NCBI GenBank assembly: GCA_039820585.1
Contig: JBCBPV010000001.1
Location: 1 to 64,000 of the forward strand
Reading direction: 5' to 3'
From: JBCBGF01 sp039820585
GTDB taxonomy: Bacteria > Pseudomonadota > Alphaproteobacteria > Rhodobacterales > Rhodobacteraceae
Length of the DNA stretch: 64,000 nt
Made by a program: the position numbers and the translations under genes
Part shown: one piece after another, positions 15,311 to 23,018 of the stretch
Position numbering within the stretch: the stretch's first letter is position 1
Layout: each line of letters starts with the position of its first letter
Notes under the pieces: model-generated
The model's input: the letters and a program-made list of their open reading frames with translations, nothing else
Told to the model about the DNA's origin: nothing
Databases searched by the model: none

Positions 15311-16290
15311 TCCGCTGCCTCCGCCTGCCCCATCGGGAACCAGCAGGCGGCGCGCCCATCACAGGTGTCCAGTGTCGGGCCCGGGTTCGTGCGGCAGCGA
15401 TCCTGGGTGCGCGGGCAACGCGGATGGAACGCGCAGCCATCGGGCAAAGCACCAAGGCGTGGCATCGCGCCGGGGATCTGGCGCAGTCGGTCAAGGCCCT
15501 TTGATGCCAGCGGGGTCGAGCCCATCAGCCCGTCGGTGTAAGGGTGGCGCGGCGTGGTCAGCACATCACGCACCGGCCCCAGTTCCGCGAGGCGTCCCGC
15601 ATACATCACCGCCACCCGGTCCGCCGTCTCGGCAATTACGCCCATGTCGTGGGTCACCAGCATCACCGCCGTGCCGCGTTCCCGGCAAAGCCGCTTCAAC
15701 AGCGCGATGATCTGGGCCTGCACGCTGACATCGAGCGCTGTGGTCGGCTCATCGGCGATCACAAGGCTCGGCTCGGCACAAAGGGCCAGGGCGATCACCA
15801 CGCGCTGGCGCATCCCGCCCGAGAATTCATGCGGGTAGGAGTTGATCCGCTCGCGCGCCGCAGGGATGCCCACCTCTTCCAGCGCGGCCACCGCGCGGCC
15901 TTCGGCCTCGCGCGGGGTGATGTCGAGATGCTCCAACATCGTCTCGGTCAATTGGTCACCGATGGGAAGGAGCGGGTTTAGTGATGTCAGCGGGTCCTGG
16001 AACACCATCCCGATCTCTTTGCCGCGCACCCGGCGCATGTCGCGCTGGGCCATATCGTCGATCCGGGTACCGTTGAGATAAATCTCTCCGCTCGCGATCC
16101 GGGCGGGCCGGTCCAGCAGGCCAATCACCGCGTTGCCGGTCATCGACTTGCCTGCCCCGCTTTCGCCCACAACGCCCAGGATTTCCCCGCGCCCGATATC
16201 GTAGGACACCTTGTCCACCGGCCGCAGCACGGCGGCGCGGGTGGGGATTTCGACCACCAGATCCCGCACGGACAAAACAGTATCGCTCAC
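15307..16290 (-). CDS. Oligopeptide ABC transporter ATPase (OppD/DppD type)
   Basis: This is the partner ATPase of about 327 residues. Walker A GESGAGKS, SGGMRQR, Walker B LVIADEPTTALD and the C-terminal CAFHPRCPRTQDRC motif place it in the OppD family. The start is uncertain. The GTG at 16290 gives MSDTVLSVRDLVVEIPTR, typical of the family; an ATG at 16389 would add 33 unlikely residues. The permease genes lie on the same strand beyond a small oppositely oriented gene (16434-16853). The transporter is therefore split by an inserted gene and a 143-bp divergent gap. Confidence 0.9.
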   Translation of the reverse strand: MSDTVLSVRDLVVEIPTRAAVLRPVDKVSYDIGRGEILGVVGESGAGKSMTGNAVIGLLDRPARIASGEIYLNGTRIDDMAQRDMRRVRGKEIGMVFQDPLTSLNPLLPIGDQLTETMLEHLDITPREAEGRAVAALEEVGIPAARERINSYPHEFSGGMRQRVVIALALCAEPSLVIADEPTTALDVSVQAQIIALLKRLCRERGTAVMLVTHDMGVIAETADRVAVMYAGRLAELGPVRDVLTTPRHPYTDGLMGSTPLASKGLDRLRQIPGAMPRLGALPDGCAFHPRCPRTQDRCRTNPGPTLDTCDGRAACWFPMGQAEAAE

Positions 16291-16433
16291 GATGAAGGCA
16301 GCCTTCTTGATCTCATCGTTTTTTATGGCGGGTTTTGGCGGGCGGGGGCAAGGGCCGAGGTATGGGCGGGGAACGATCGGGACGTGCAACTTATTGGGAA
16401 CCTGTCTAAACTCCCTGTTGGGATGAGATTTGG

Positions 16434-16853
16434 GTGAATGACATGCTGCGAACCCTTGGCAGGATGCTTATGCTTTGTGCGGGCGTTGGACCGATGGCCG
16501 CCTGGGCGGAGTGTTCCATTGGCCCGTTTGAGGGCGTGGCGCCTTCGTTTTCGGGAACCGCCCCTGTGCCGCCCGCCGCCGCCCTCCGCCCCGTCACGCC
16601 CGAGTGTCTGCGTGGTCTAGAAAGCCCGAACCAAGAAACCTGCACCGACGCCGAAGTCGCGGCCTATTCGGCATCGGTGGAGGCCTATGTCGCGGCTTTG
16701 AACACCTATCTCGCAGAGGCCGACAGCTATGCCCGCGCGGCGGCGGATCACGCCAATGCGGCTGTGATCCATGCCCAAAGCGCCCAGGCGCAGGCGGATG
16801 CGGTGTTTGCTTATGTCACGTGCGAGGCTGAGGCGCTGCGAGCGCAGGAATAG
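16434..16853 (+). CDS. Secreted Ala-rich protein of unknown function
   Basis: This 139-residue protein (136 if the ATG at 16443 is used) begins with a signal peptide (GRMLMLCAGVGPMAAWA). It continues with a Pro-rich segment holding two Cys, then a long helical region (about 72-139) rich in Ala, Tyr, Gln and Glu with heptad-like spacing (AAYSASVEAYVAALNTYL). The mature part has four cysteines. I do not recognise the family. It lies on the opposite strand inside the ABC gene set, ending 3 nt from the permease stop. The GC-rich codon use matches the neighbours. Confidence 0.65.
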   Translation: MNDMLRTLGRMLMLCAGVGPMAAWAECSIGPFEGVAPSFSGTAPVPPAAALRPVTPECLRGLESPNQETCTDAEVAAYSASVEAYVAALNTYLAEADSYARAAADHANAAVIHAQSAQAQADAVFAYVTCEAEALRAQE

Positions 16854-16856
16854 ACC

Positions 16857-17816
16857 CTACTTCAACCGCGGGTTCAGCGCGTCGCGCAGCCAATCCCCCA
16901 GCAGGTTCACCGACAACGCAAGCGCCAACAGCGTCGCTGCGGGGAACAGTAGGATCCACCATTCGCCCGAGAACAAGAACCCCTGCCCGATCCGGATCAG
17001 CGTGCCCAGCGACGGTTGCGTGGGTGGGGCACCGACGCCCAGAAACGACAGCGTCGCCTCGGCGATGATCGCCAGCGCCAATGAAATCGTCGCGATGACC
17101 AGAACCGGCGACAGCACGTTTGGCAGGATATGCCGCATCATGATCGCAGGCCCCGTGCGCCCGATCAGGCGGGCGGCCTGAACGTATTCCTTGTTCTTCT
17201 CCACCAGCGTCGCGCCACGCACAACGCGGGCGAACTGTACCCAGTCCGACAGACCAATCGCGATGATCAACACCCAGATCGCCATCTGATCGCGGTACTC
17301 CACCGGGGTGAAGCCCTTGGCCACGCCAAAGATCAGCATCGCCACCAGGATCGAGGGGAAGGTCAGCTGCACATCGGCGACGCGCATGATGATCGTCTCG
17401 GTCCAGCCGCCGATATAGCCCGCGATCAGGCCCAGCGTGACGCCAAGGATCAGCGCGAACATCACCGCCGCAAAGCCCACGAACAGCGAAATCCGCATGC
17501 CATACAGGATCGTCGAGAAGACATCGCGGCCCTGGTCGTCGGTGCCCAGCCAAAAGGTATCGCCCGTGAACGCATTGGGCTGTATCGGGGCCGAGAAGCC
17601 GTTCATCAGGTTCAGCGAGGCTGGGTCAAACGGGTTATGGGGCGCGATGAGGGGGGCGAAGACGGCGGACAAGACCAAAAGCGCAACCATCGTGAAAGAG
17701 GCGATGGCCACCGGTGAGCGTTTGAACTTGTAGAAGAAGTCGGATTCGGCAAAGCGCTCCAACGCCGGTTTTTCACGCGGTTTGGTGGTGGGTGTGTCGA
17801 TCCGGATTTCAGCCAT
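16857..17816 (-). CDS. Peptide ABC transporter permease (DppC type)
   Basis: This inner-membrane permease of 319 residues has about six spans and a long soluble N-terminus of about 35 residues. The cytoplasmic loop EAA-like motif (VRGATLVEKNKEYVQAARLIG) contacts the ATPases. The ATG shares one base with the stop of the partner permease (TGATG). It converges on the small Ala-rich gene with only 3 nt between stops. It is a normal DppC/OppC family member. Confidence 0.93.
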   Translation of the reverse strand: MAEIRIDTPTTKPREKPALERFAESDFFYKFKRSPVAIASFTMVALLVLSAVFAPLIAPHNPFDPASLNLMNGFSAPIQPNAFTGDTFWLGTDDQGRDVFSTILYGMRISLFVGFAAVMFALILGVTLGLIAGYIGGWTETIIMRVADVQLTFPSILVAMLIFGVAKGFTPVEYRDQMAIWVLIIAIGLSDWVQFARVVRGATLVEKNKEYVQAARLIGRTGPAIMMRHILPNVLSPVLVIATISLALAIIAEATLSFLGVGAPPTQPSLGTLIRIGQGFLFSGEWWILLFPAATLLALALSVNLLGDWLRDALNPRLK

Positions 17817-18796
17817 CAATGCGCCCCCGCCCGATCGGCGCGCAGCCGTGGGTCAATTGCAAAGTACAGAAGATCAACGATCAGGTTGATTGCAACGAAC
17901 ATCACCGAGATCAGCATCAGGTAGGCGGCCATCACCGGGATATCGACGAACTGGATCGCGTTGATGAACAACAGGCCAACGCCGGGCCACTGAAACACCG
18001 TCTCGGTAATGATGGCGAAGGCGATGATGCTGCCCAGTTGCAACCCCGTGACGGTGATCACCGGCACCAGCGTGTTCTTCAGCGCATGGCGGAAATTGAC
18101 GCTGCGCTCGCGCAGGCCGCGCGCGCGTGCAAACCGGATATAATCCTGGCGCAGCACCTCCAACATCTCGGACCGCACGAGGCGCATGATCAGCGTCATC
18201 TGGTACAGGCCCAGGGTGATTGCGGGCAGGATCAGCGCGCGCAGGCCGCTTTCTGTCAGGAACCCGGTAGACCAATTGCCGATCATCACGGTCTCGCCCC
18301 GCCCGAAACTGGGCAGGAGGTCGAGTTCTACCGAGAAGACGTAGATGAGCAGGATCCCGATAAGGAACGTGGGCAGACTGACCCCTATCAGCGAAACCGT
18401 CATGATGACGTTTGACATCACGCCGTCACGCCTGATGGCGGTGAACACGCCCAGCGCAATGCCGCCCAGGATCGCGAACAGGCCCGACACGGCCGCAAGC
18501 TCCAACGTGGCGGGCGCGCGTTCGGCGATGATCGTGGCAACGGGCCGACCTTGGCGGTAGCTGACGCCAAAGTTGCCCTGCACCGCGCCTTCAAGAAAGC
18601 GGAAGTATTGCACCACGAACGGCTGATCGAGGCCCAGATCGCTGCGCAGCCGGTCGATATCGGCCTGGGTGCGTTCCTGGCCCAACATGTTGTCGATGGG
18701 ATCGCCCACGAACCGGAACATCGAAAACGCGACGAGGCCCACGATCAACAGAACGAGGATCGACTGGAACACACGGCGGATGACATAGGCGAGCAT
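17816..18796 (-). CDS. Peptide ABC transporter permease (DppB type)
   Basis: The 326 residues start MLAYVIRRVFQSILVLLIVG, the standard DppB beginning, with six spans and the EAA loop (VRSEMLEVLRQDYIRFARARGL). It pairs with the DppC-type permease directly downstream. Upstream on the same strand come two small unknown genes, a glutathionyl-hydroquinone reductase and a binding-protein gene. The operon therefore appears interrupted between the binding protein and the permeases. Confidence 0.93.
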   Translation of the reverse strand: MLAYVIRRVFQSILVLLIVGLVAFSMFRFVGDPIDNMLGQERTQADIDRLRSDLGLDQPFVVQYFRFLEGAVQGNFGVSYRQGRPVATIIAERAPATLELAAVSGLFAILGGIALGVFTAIRRDGVMSNVIMTVSLIGVSLPTFLIGILLIYVFSVELDLLPSFGRGETVMIGNWSTGFLTESGLRALILPAITLGLYQMTLIMRLVRSEMLEVLRQDYIRFARARGLRERSVNFRHALKNTLVPVITVTGLQLGSIIAFAIITETVFQWPGVGLLFINAIQFVDIPVMAAYLMLISVMFVAINLIVDLLYFAIDPRLRADRAGAH

Positions 18797-18852
18797 CTGA
18801 AATTAGTGCGGTGTTGAAACAGGCGGGTCAAGCCATTCGACGGGCAGCCGGG

Positions 18853-19218
18853 TCAGCCGAATTTGTCCAGCCCTGCCCAGATCACGAACACCATCCCGGC
18901 GGCGAAGCCTATGATCGTCAGAAACGCGGGAAGGCGGACATTCAAGTTCATGGCCGTCGGCGTACGCTTTTCCAGCGTCGCTTTGTCCACCTCACCGGTG
19001 ATGGCCAGCAACGTCCACAAGCCAAAAAAGATCACCGTGCCGAACGCAATCCACGAAAATTCGATCTGCCAGAGTGTTTCTATCGGTGCTGTTTCGCCCG
19101 CGGCCGCTGAACCGCGGAACTTGTCGAGGAAAGTCACGGTAAGGCCGATGATCGCGGTGGCAAGCGTCAGGATCTGCTTCGTGGTGTCCGCGGCCGCGTC
19201 TGTGCCTGTCGTGCTCAT
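18853..19218 (-). CDS. Small three-span membrane protein, unknown
   Basis: The 121 residues start MSTTGTDAAADTTKQILTLATA. Three hydrophobic stretches (about 18-34, 57-75 and 98-116) suggest a three-helix inner-membrane protein. Between the first two is a short Gly/Ala-rich loop, and between the last two a charged segment. Its ATG overlaps the stop of the preceding gene (ATGA), so the two are translated together. I do not recognise the family. It lies 56 nt from the DppB permease but has no evident link to transport. Confidence 0.7.
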   Translation of the reverse strand: MSTTGTDAAADTTKQILTLATAIIGLTVTFLDKFRGSAAAGETAPIETLWQIEFSWIAFGTVIFFGLWTLLAITGEVDKATLEKRTPTAMNLNVRLPAFLTIIGFAAGMVFVIWAGLDKFG

Positions 19219-19577
19219 GGGCAGATTGGCCAGATCGGGCACAAACTGCGCAAGGCGACAGCGAAGGTTTGCTCTCCGATCACGTTGGAATTGGTGGCAA
19301 GATAGCCAGGTTGTGCCTGGGCGGCCTTCACCATCTCTTCGACGAACACTTCCAGTGCGACTTCGCTTTGACGCAGCTTCACCTCGCCACCGGCAGACCG
19401 TATGCCCGCGATCCCAAAGACGTTACTGCCCAACTCAGACGCTGCCTTTTGGCACAGGCCGCGGATGTCCTGTTCCGCACCGTCGCCAAAGCGGTAGCCC
19501 AGCCGGTGAGCGTGCTGGGTTGCATGGGTGAACAGACGCTCCGCCGTTTCGTCAAATTCAAGCGTTGCCGTGGCCAT
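19215..19577 (-). CDS. Small soluble protein of unknown function, coupled to membrane partner
   Basis: This is a 120-residue, mostly helical protein with no signal peptide. The ATG follows GAGGG at a suitable distance. It has a strand-like central part (ELGSNVFGIAGIRSAGGEVKLRQSEVALEVFVEEMV) and an odd Cys/Pro-rich end (SLCPIWPICP). The stop overlaps the three-span membrane gene. No family is recognised. The arrangement of a soluble protein plus membrane protein with overlapping ends suggests they act as a pair. Confidence 0.65.
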   Translation of the reverse strand: MATATLEFDETAERLFTHATQHAHRLGYRFGDGAEQDIRGLCQKAASELGSNVFGIAGIRSAGGEVKLRQSEVALEVFVEEMVKAAQAQPGYLATNSNVIGEQTFAVALRSLCPIWPICP

Positions 19578-19642
19578 CTGAAATCCCTCGGGCCAAAGTA
19601 CAATGGGTGCAAGATATCACAGCGCGGGTGCTGATCAAAACC

Positions 19643-20584
19643 CTATCCGTTCGGCTGCCCTCTGTGCGGCCAGACTGTCCAGTCGTTTCTGGGCCCCACC
19701 GCGACGATGCCCGATGGGTTTCGATTTGGGTTCGGGGAATAGTAGCCACGCCGGTAGGTATCGAACTTCACGGTTTGCGCCACGCCCGGCATTGCATAGA
19801 TCTCGCGCGCGTAGGCCCAAAGATGCGGATAGTCGATGATGCGGCGGCGGTTGCATTTGAAGGCCGTGTGGTAGGCCACGTCGAAGCGCACGAGCGTGGG
19901 GAACAGGCGCAGGTCGGCCTCGGTGAACTGCTCGCCGCAGAGCCAGCGGTGGGTGGCCAGATGCGCCTCGATCAGGTCGAGGGTTTCAAACACCTCTCGC
20001 ACTGCCGTGTCGTAGGCGGCTTGGCTGCGGGCAAAGCCGGCACGGTAGACGCCGTTGTTGAAGCCCGCGTAGGTTATGGCATTCCAGCGGTCGATTTCCG
20101 CCTCGAGCGCTGCGGGGCACAGATCGGGACCACCGGGGAACTGTTGCCCCAGCATTCGGACGATATCGGAGCTTTCGTTTGAGACGGCGGTGTCGGTTTT
20201 GCGATCCCACAACAGGGGCACCGTGATACGACCGGTATACGGCGGCGTGGCGCGGGCATAGGCCTGATGCAGGGCGCGCAGGCCGATCAGAGGGTCCGAG
20301 AACGGGCCATCGGCATCGAAAATCCACCCATCGTCCGTGCGCCGCGGGCGGGCATAGGACACCGAGATGTCCAGGCTTTTCAGTCCAATCACCAACAAAA
20401 CCCGGTGCGCCCAGGGACAGTTCCACGCGGCATAGAGGTGATAGCGGTCCGGATCGGGCGTGAAGGGGCCATCGGCGGTGATCCAGTTGCGGATCGTGGA
20501 TTTCTGCCGCTGGAATGCGCCGCCCGCCTGCGTGTCCGGGCCGGGGTCTTCGGTATGATAGGTGCCCTCGATCATCAGGCCCAT
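19643..20584 (-). CDS. Glutathionyl-hydroquinone reductase (Xi-class glutathione transferase)
   Basis: These enzymes remove glutathione from glutathionyl-hydroquinones using an active-site cysteine. The 313 residues contain CPWAHR at 56-61, the Xi-class signature, the thioredoxin-fold segment TVPLLWDRKT with cis-Pro, NESSDIVRML for glutathione binding, and the C-terminal YSPNPNRNPSGIVAVGP tail. The ATG has AGGAG 8 nt before it. A perfect 20-bp palindrome lies 37 nt upstream and is a likely operator. The gene resembles yeast ECM4 and E. coli YqjG. Confidence 0.93.
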   Translation of the reverse strand: MGLMIEGTYHTEDPGPDTQAGGAFQRQKSTIRNWITADGPFTPDPDRYHLYAAWNCPWAHRVLLVIGLKSLDISVSYARPRRTDDGWIFDADGPFSDPLIGLRALHQAYARATPPYTGRITVPLLWDRKTDTAVSNESSDIVRMLGQQFPGGPDLCPAALEAEIDRWNAITYAGFNNGVYRAGFARSQAAYDTAVREVFETLDLIEAHLATHRWLCGEQFTEADLRLFPTLVRFDVAYHTAFKCNRRRIIDYPHLWAYAREIYAMPGVAQTVKFDTYRRGYYSPNPNRNPSGIVAVGPRNDWTVWPHRGQPNG

Positions 20585-20621
20585 GGGCTGTCTCCTGCCA
20601 TCAAGCGCCTTTGTCGCGGGC

Positions 20622-20641
20622 CGATTGCCAATTGGCAATCG
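20622..20641. promoter_or_regulatory. Perfect 20-bp palindrome upstream of the glutathionyl-hydroquinone reductase
   Basis: CGATTGCCAA is followed directly by its exact reverse complement TTGGCAATCG, a 20-bp dyad with no spacer. It ends 37 nt before the reductase ATG on the minus strand, a typical operator position for a quinone- or electrophile-sensing repressor (MarR, TetR or LysR type). The regulator itself is not adjacent. Confidence 0.6.
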
Positions 20642-20807
20642 ACCTCAACATATTGCTTTCGCTGTATTTCTTCCAGATTTCGCGCCGCTGCGGCCCAAAA
20701 TCCGATCCTAAAGCAATTCCGGCCATCTCGGAATCGTCTTTCGCTGCCTCTCGCCTTCGGCTCGCACGCAAAAGACGATACGTGCTCCAGCCTAAGCCGG
20801 AAACGCC
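20642..20807. repeat. Gene-free segment with consecutive stem-loops
   Basis: Three stem-loops follow the binding-protein stop. ATCGTCTTT/AAAGACGAT (20733-20741 with 20771-20779) encloses an inner CGCC-TTCG-GGCTCG-like hairpin. ATTCCG/CGGAAT lies at 20716-20734, and GCCGC-T-GCGGC lies near 20682-20692. No T tract follows, so it is more like a processed or repeated structured element than a simple terminator. Confidence 0.5.
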
Positions 20808-22373
20808 CTAATTCACCGTCACCCAGCGCAGGATGAAGAAGTTATCGGGGCGCTGCGTCAGGTCGATGTTGGCCTGCGTGCCCCAGACCAGCGGCTGGAC
20901 ATACATCGGCACATAGGCGTGCTCGTCCTGATAGATCGATGTGATCTCATCGATCATGGCTTGCCGGGCGGTGTCGTCAATCTCGGACTGGACCATGGGC
21001 AACAGCTCATCAATCCGCGCGTTCGAGTAGCCACCGAAGTTCCAGGACCCCAGACGCTTTTCCTCGTTCGGGGTGGAGGCGAGGAAGCGCACGGGGTGTT
21101 CGTGGTCGAACGTGCCCGGCGACCAGCCCAGAAGGTACATGTCGAAATTGTCTTCGCGCAGCTCGGGCCAGTAATTCTGGACAGGCATCGCGTCCAGCTC
21201 TGCCGTGATTCCCACTTGCGCCAGCATGCCGACGACCGCCTGACAGACGGCCTCATCGTTCAGATAGCGGTTGTTGGGGCACTTCAGACCAAAGCTGAAC
21301 CCATCGGGATAACCCGCCTCGGCCAAAAGCGCGCGCGCGCCTTCCTGGTCAAACGCTGTGACATCAGCATTGGCGGATGAGTAGCCGCGCATGGCAGGAC
21401 TGACAAGCTGGCTGACCGGTTCGGCATTGCCGCGCATGATCGTTTGCAGGATGGCCGGCACGTTGACAGCCTTGGCCACCGCTTCGCGCACGCGCACGTC
21501 GAGGAAGGGGTTCGGATCGCCTGCGTTCGCGCCGTATTTCAGCGTCTCGGCTTCGTGGCTGAAGCCCAGCATGATCACGCGCGCCTCGATCCCCTGGATC
21601 ACTTCGACGCCGTCGGTCTGCATCAGGCGCTGAGCGTCCTGGATCGGGACCGGGTTGATCATATCGACATCGCCGGACAAGAGCGCCGCCACCGCGGTGG
21701 CCGGGTTCTGGATTGGCGTGAAGGTGGCTTCGGTGATGTTGTGTTCGGCCTCACCCCACCAGCCGGCATGGGGCACAAGCGTAGTGGTAAGACCGGGCTG
21801 ACGCTCCGACACCATGAAGGCGCCGGTGCCGTTGGCGTTCAGCGTGGCGAAGTTGCCGGCCTCTTTGTCGGGCAATGCGGCGTTGTTCGCCTCGGCCCAG
21901 CCCGAATCCATGATCATCCAGTTGGCGATGCTGTCAGGGAAGATCGGGTTCGGCGCGCTGGTCATGATGTCGACGGTGAAATCGTCGACCTTGATCACCT
22001 CGCTGACCGGCGCGAACCAGCTGCGCACATCGGCAACCTCGTTCGAGGCGCGTTCGTAGCTGAAGATAACGTCATCGGCGTTGAACTCGGCTCCGTCGTG
22101 GAAGGTCACGCCTTGGCGCAGGGTAAAGCGCCAGCCTTCGCCGTCGCCAATCGGTTCCCACGCGGTGGCGAGTGCAGGCTCAACCGTCATGTCCTTGCCG
22201 CGGCGCACCAGCCCTTCGTAGACGTTGTTGAGAAAGCCCAGCACGGGGGCGGAGTTCACGGCGTGCGGGTCCATCGTTTGCGGATCGGTGGTGCCAGCCC
22301 AGCGGAATGTCTCTGCTTGAGCGGCGGAGGCAACAACGGTTGCCGCCACGAGGGCCGTTGTGAATTTGAGCAT
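20808..22373 (-). CDS. Family-5 extracellular solute-binding protein (peptide ABC transporter)
   Basis: This periplasmic binding protein of 521 residues has a signal peptide ending AAQA before ETFRWAGTTDPQTMDPHA. The whole length fits the DppA/OppA family, with the domain motif FTLRQGVTFHDGAEFNADDVIFSYERA. It probably feeds the permease pair at 16857-18796. It is clearly paralogous to the product at 23019-24605, sharing for example CPNxRYxNDEAxCQAxVGMLAQ. The stem-loop region after its stop may limit transcription into the next genes. Confidence 0.92.
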   Translation of the reverse strand: MLKFTTALVAATVVASAAQAETFRWAGTTDPQTMDPHAVNSAPVLGFLNNVYEGLVRRGKDMTVEPALATAWEPIGDGEGWRFTLRQGVTFHDGAEFNADDVIFSYERASNEVADVRSWFAPVSEVIKVDDFTVDIMTSAPNPIFPDSIANWMIMDSGWAEANNAALPDKEAGNFATLNANGTGAFMVSERQPGLTTTLVPHAGWWGEAEHNITEATFTPIQNPATAVAALLSGDVDMINPVPIQDAQRLMQTDGVEVIQGIEARVIMLGFSHEAETLKYGANAGDPNPFLDVRVREAVAKAVNVPAILQTIMRGNAEPVSQLVSPAMRGYSSANADVTAFDQEGARALLAEAGYPDGFSFGLKCPNNRYLNDEAVCQAVVGMLAQVGITAELDAMPVQNYWPELREDNFDMYLLGWSPGTFDHEHPVRFLASTPNEEKRLGSWNFGGYSNARIDELLPMVQSEIDDTARQAMIDEITSIYQDEHAYVPMYVQPLVWGTQANIDLTQRPDNFFILRWVTVN

Positions 22374-22471
22374 AAGGTCTTCTCCCCGTTGGCGCGGGTT
22401 CGCGCATAGATCGGGTGTGTCAGCCTGCCGCAGTCATGGCAAGGGGGACACAAGGTTTTGTGATTGGGGGG

Positions 22472-23017
22472 CTAACCGCCCTCACGCCGGCGGATTTCGC
22501 GCAGGGTCAGGGTGTCGGGGATATCGCCATCAATGCCGGGAACAAAGTTCGGATCCGAATACACGCAGGCCAGACCGCAGACCTGCTCGGCAAAGGCGCC
22601 GGGGCCATCGACGCGCCAGATACGGCCGCCTGGCGTGCTGACATAGCCTATGATCCCCTCGGCCCGATCGGTGATGATGTCGTCCGAGGATGGGGTTTCG
22701 TTGAAGTAATTGCGATTGAAAGAGCCGTGGGTGTGGAACGAGGCGAACACATCCATGTCCACCGGTGGCACAGGCGGCAGACATGACGCGAGGCGCCCGC
22801 GCCGTGCGGGGGTGGCCACGATCCGGCCCTCGGCATCATAGCCGAAATACCCGCAATATTCCCGCCCGGTGCGAAGCGTACGCTCCTGCAGGATATCGAG
22901 AAACGCGCGCGCATAGGCGTCCTCACGCGCCAGATCGGCAAGCGCGATGCCGGGCGTGAGGGCTGCCAAAAGGATCGCGGCGCAAAGATGCACCTTGCGC
23001 CGCGCTATGACCCGCAT
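22472..23017 (-). CDS. Secreted DUF4329-type protein with a JAMM-like motif
   Basis: The 181 residues carry a signal peptide (about 1-27, LLAALTPGIALA) and a single domain of the DUF4329 kind: FASFHTHGSFNRNYFNETPSSDD followed by GYVSTPGGRIW. HTH at 95-97 and SSDD at 110-113 have the H-x-H...S-x-x-D order of JAMM/MPN metallopeptidases, though with a longer gap. Four Cys lie in the mature part. The gene lies 1 nt after the stop of the binding protein at 23019 and may be cotranscribed. A murein or peptide hydrolase role is possible but unproven. Confidence 0.7.
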   Translation of the reverse strand: MRVIARRKVHLCAAILLAALTPGIALADLAREDAYARAFLDILQERTLRTGREYCGYFGYDAEGRIVATPARRGRLASCLPPVPPVDMDVFASFHTHGSFNRNYFNETPSSDDIITDRAEGIIGYVSTPGGRIWRVDGPGAFAEQVCGLACVYSDPNFVPGIDGDIPDTLTLREIRRREGG

Positions 23018-23018
23018 C

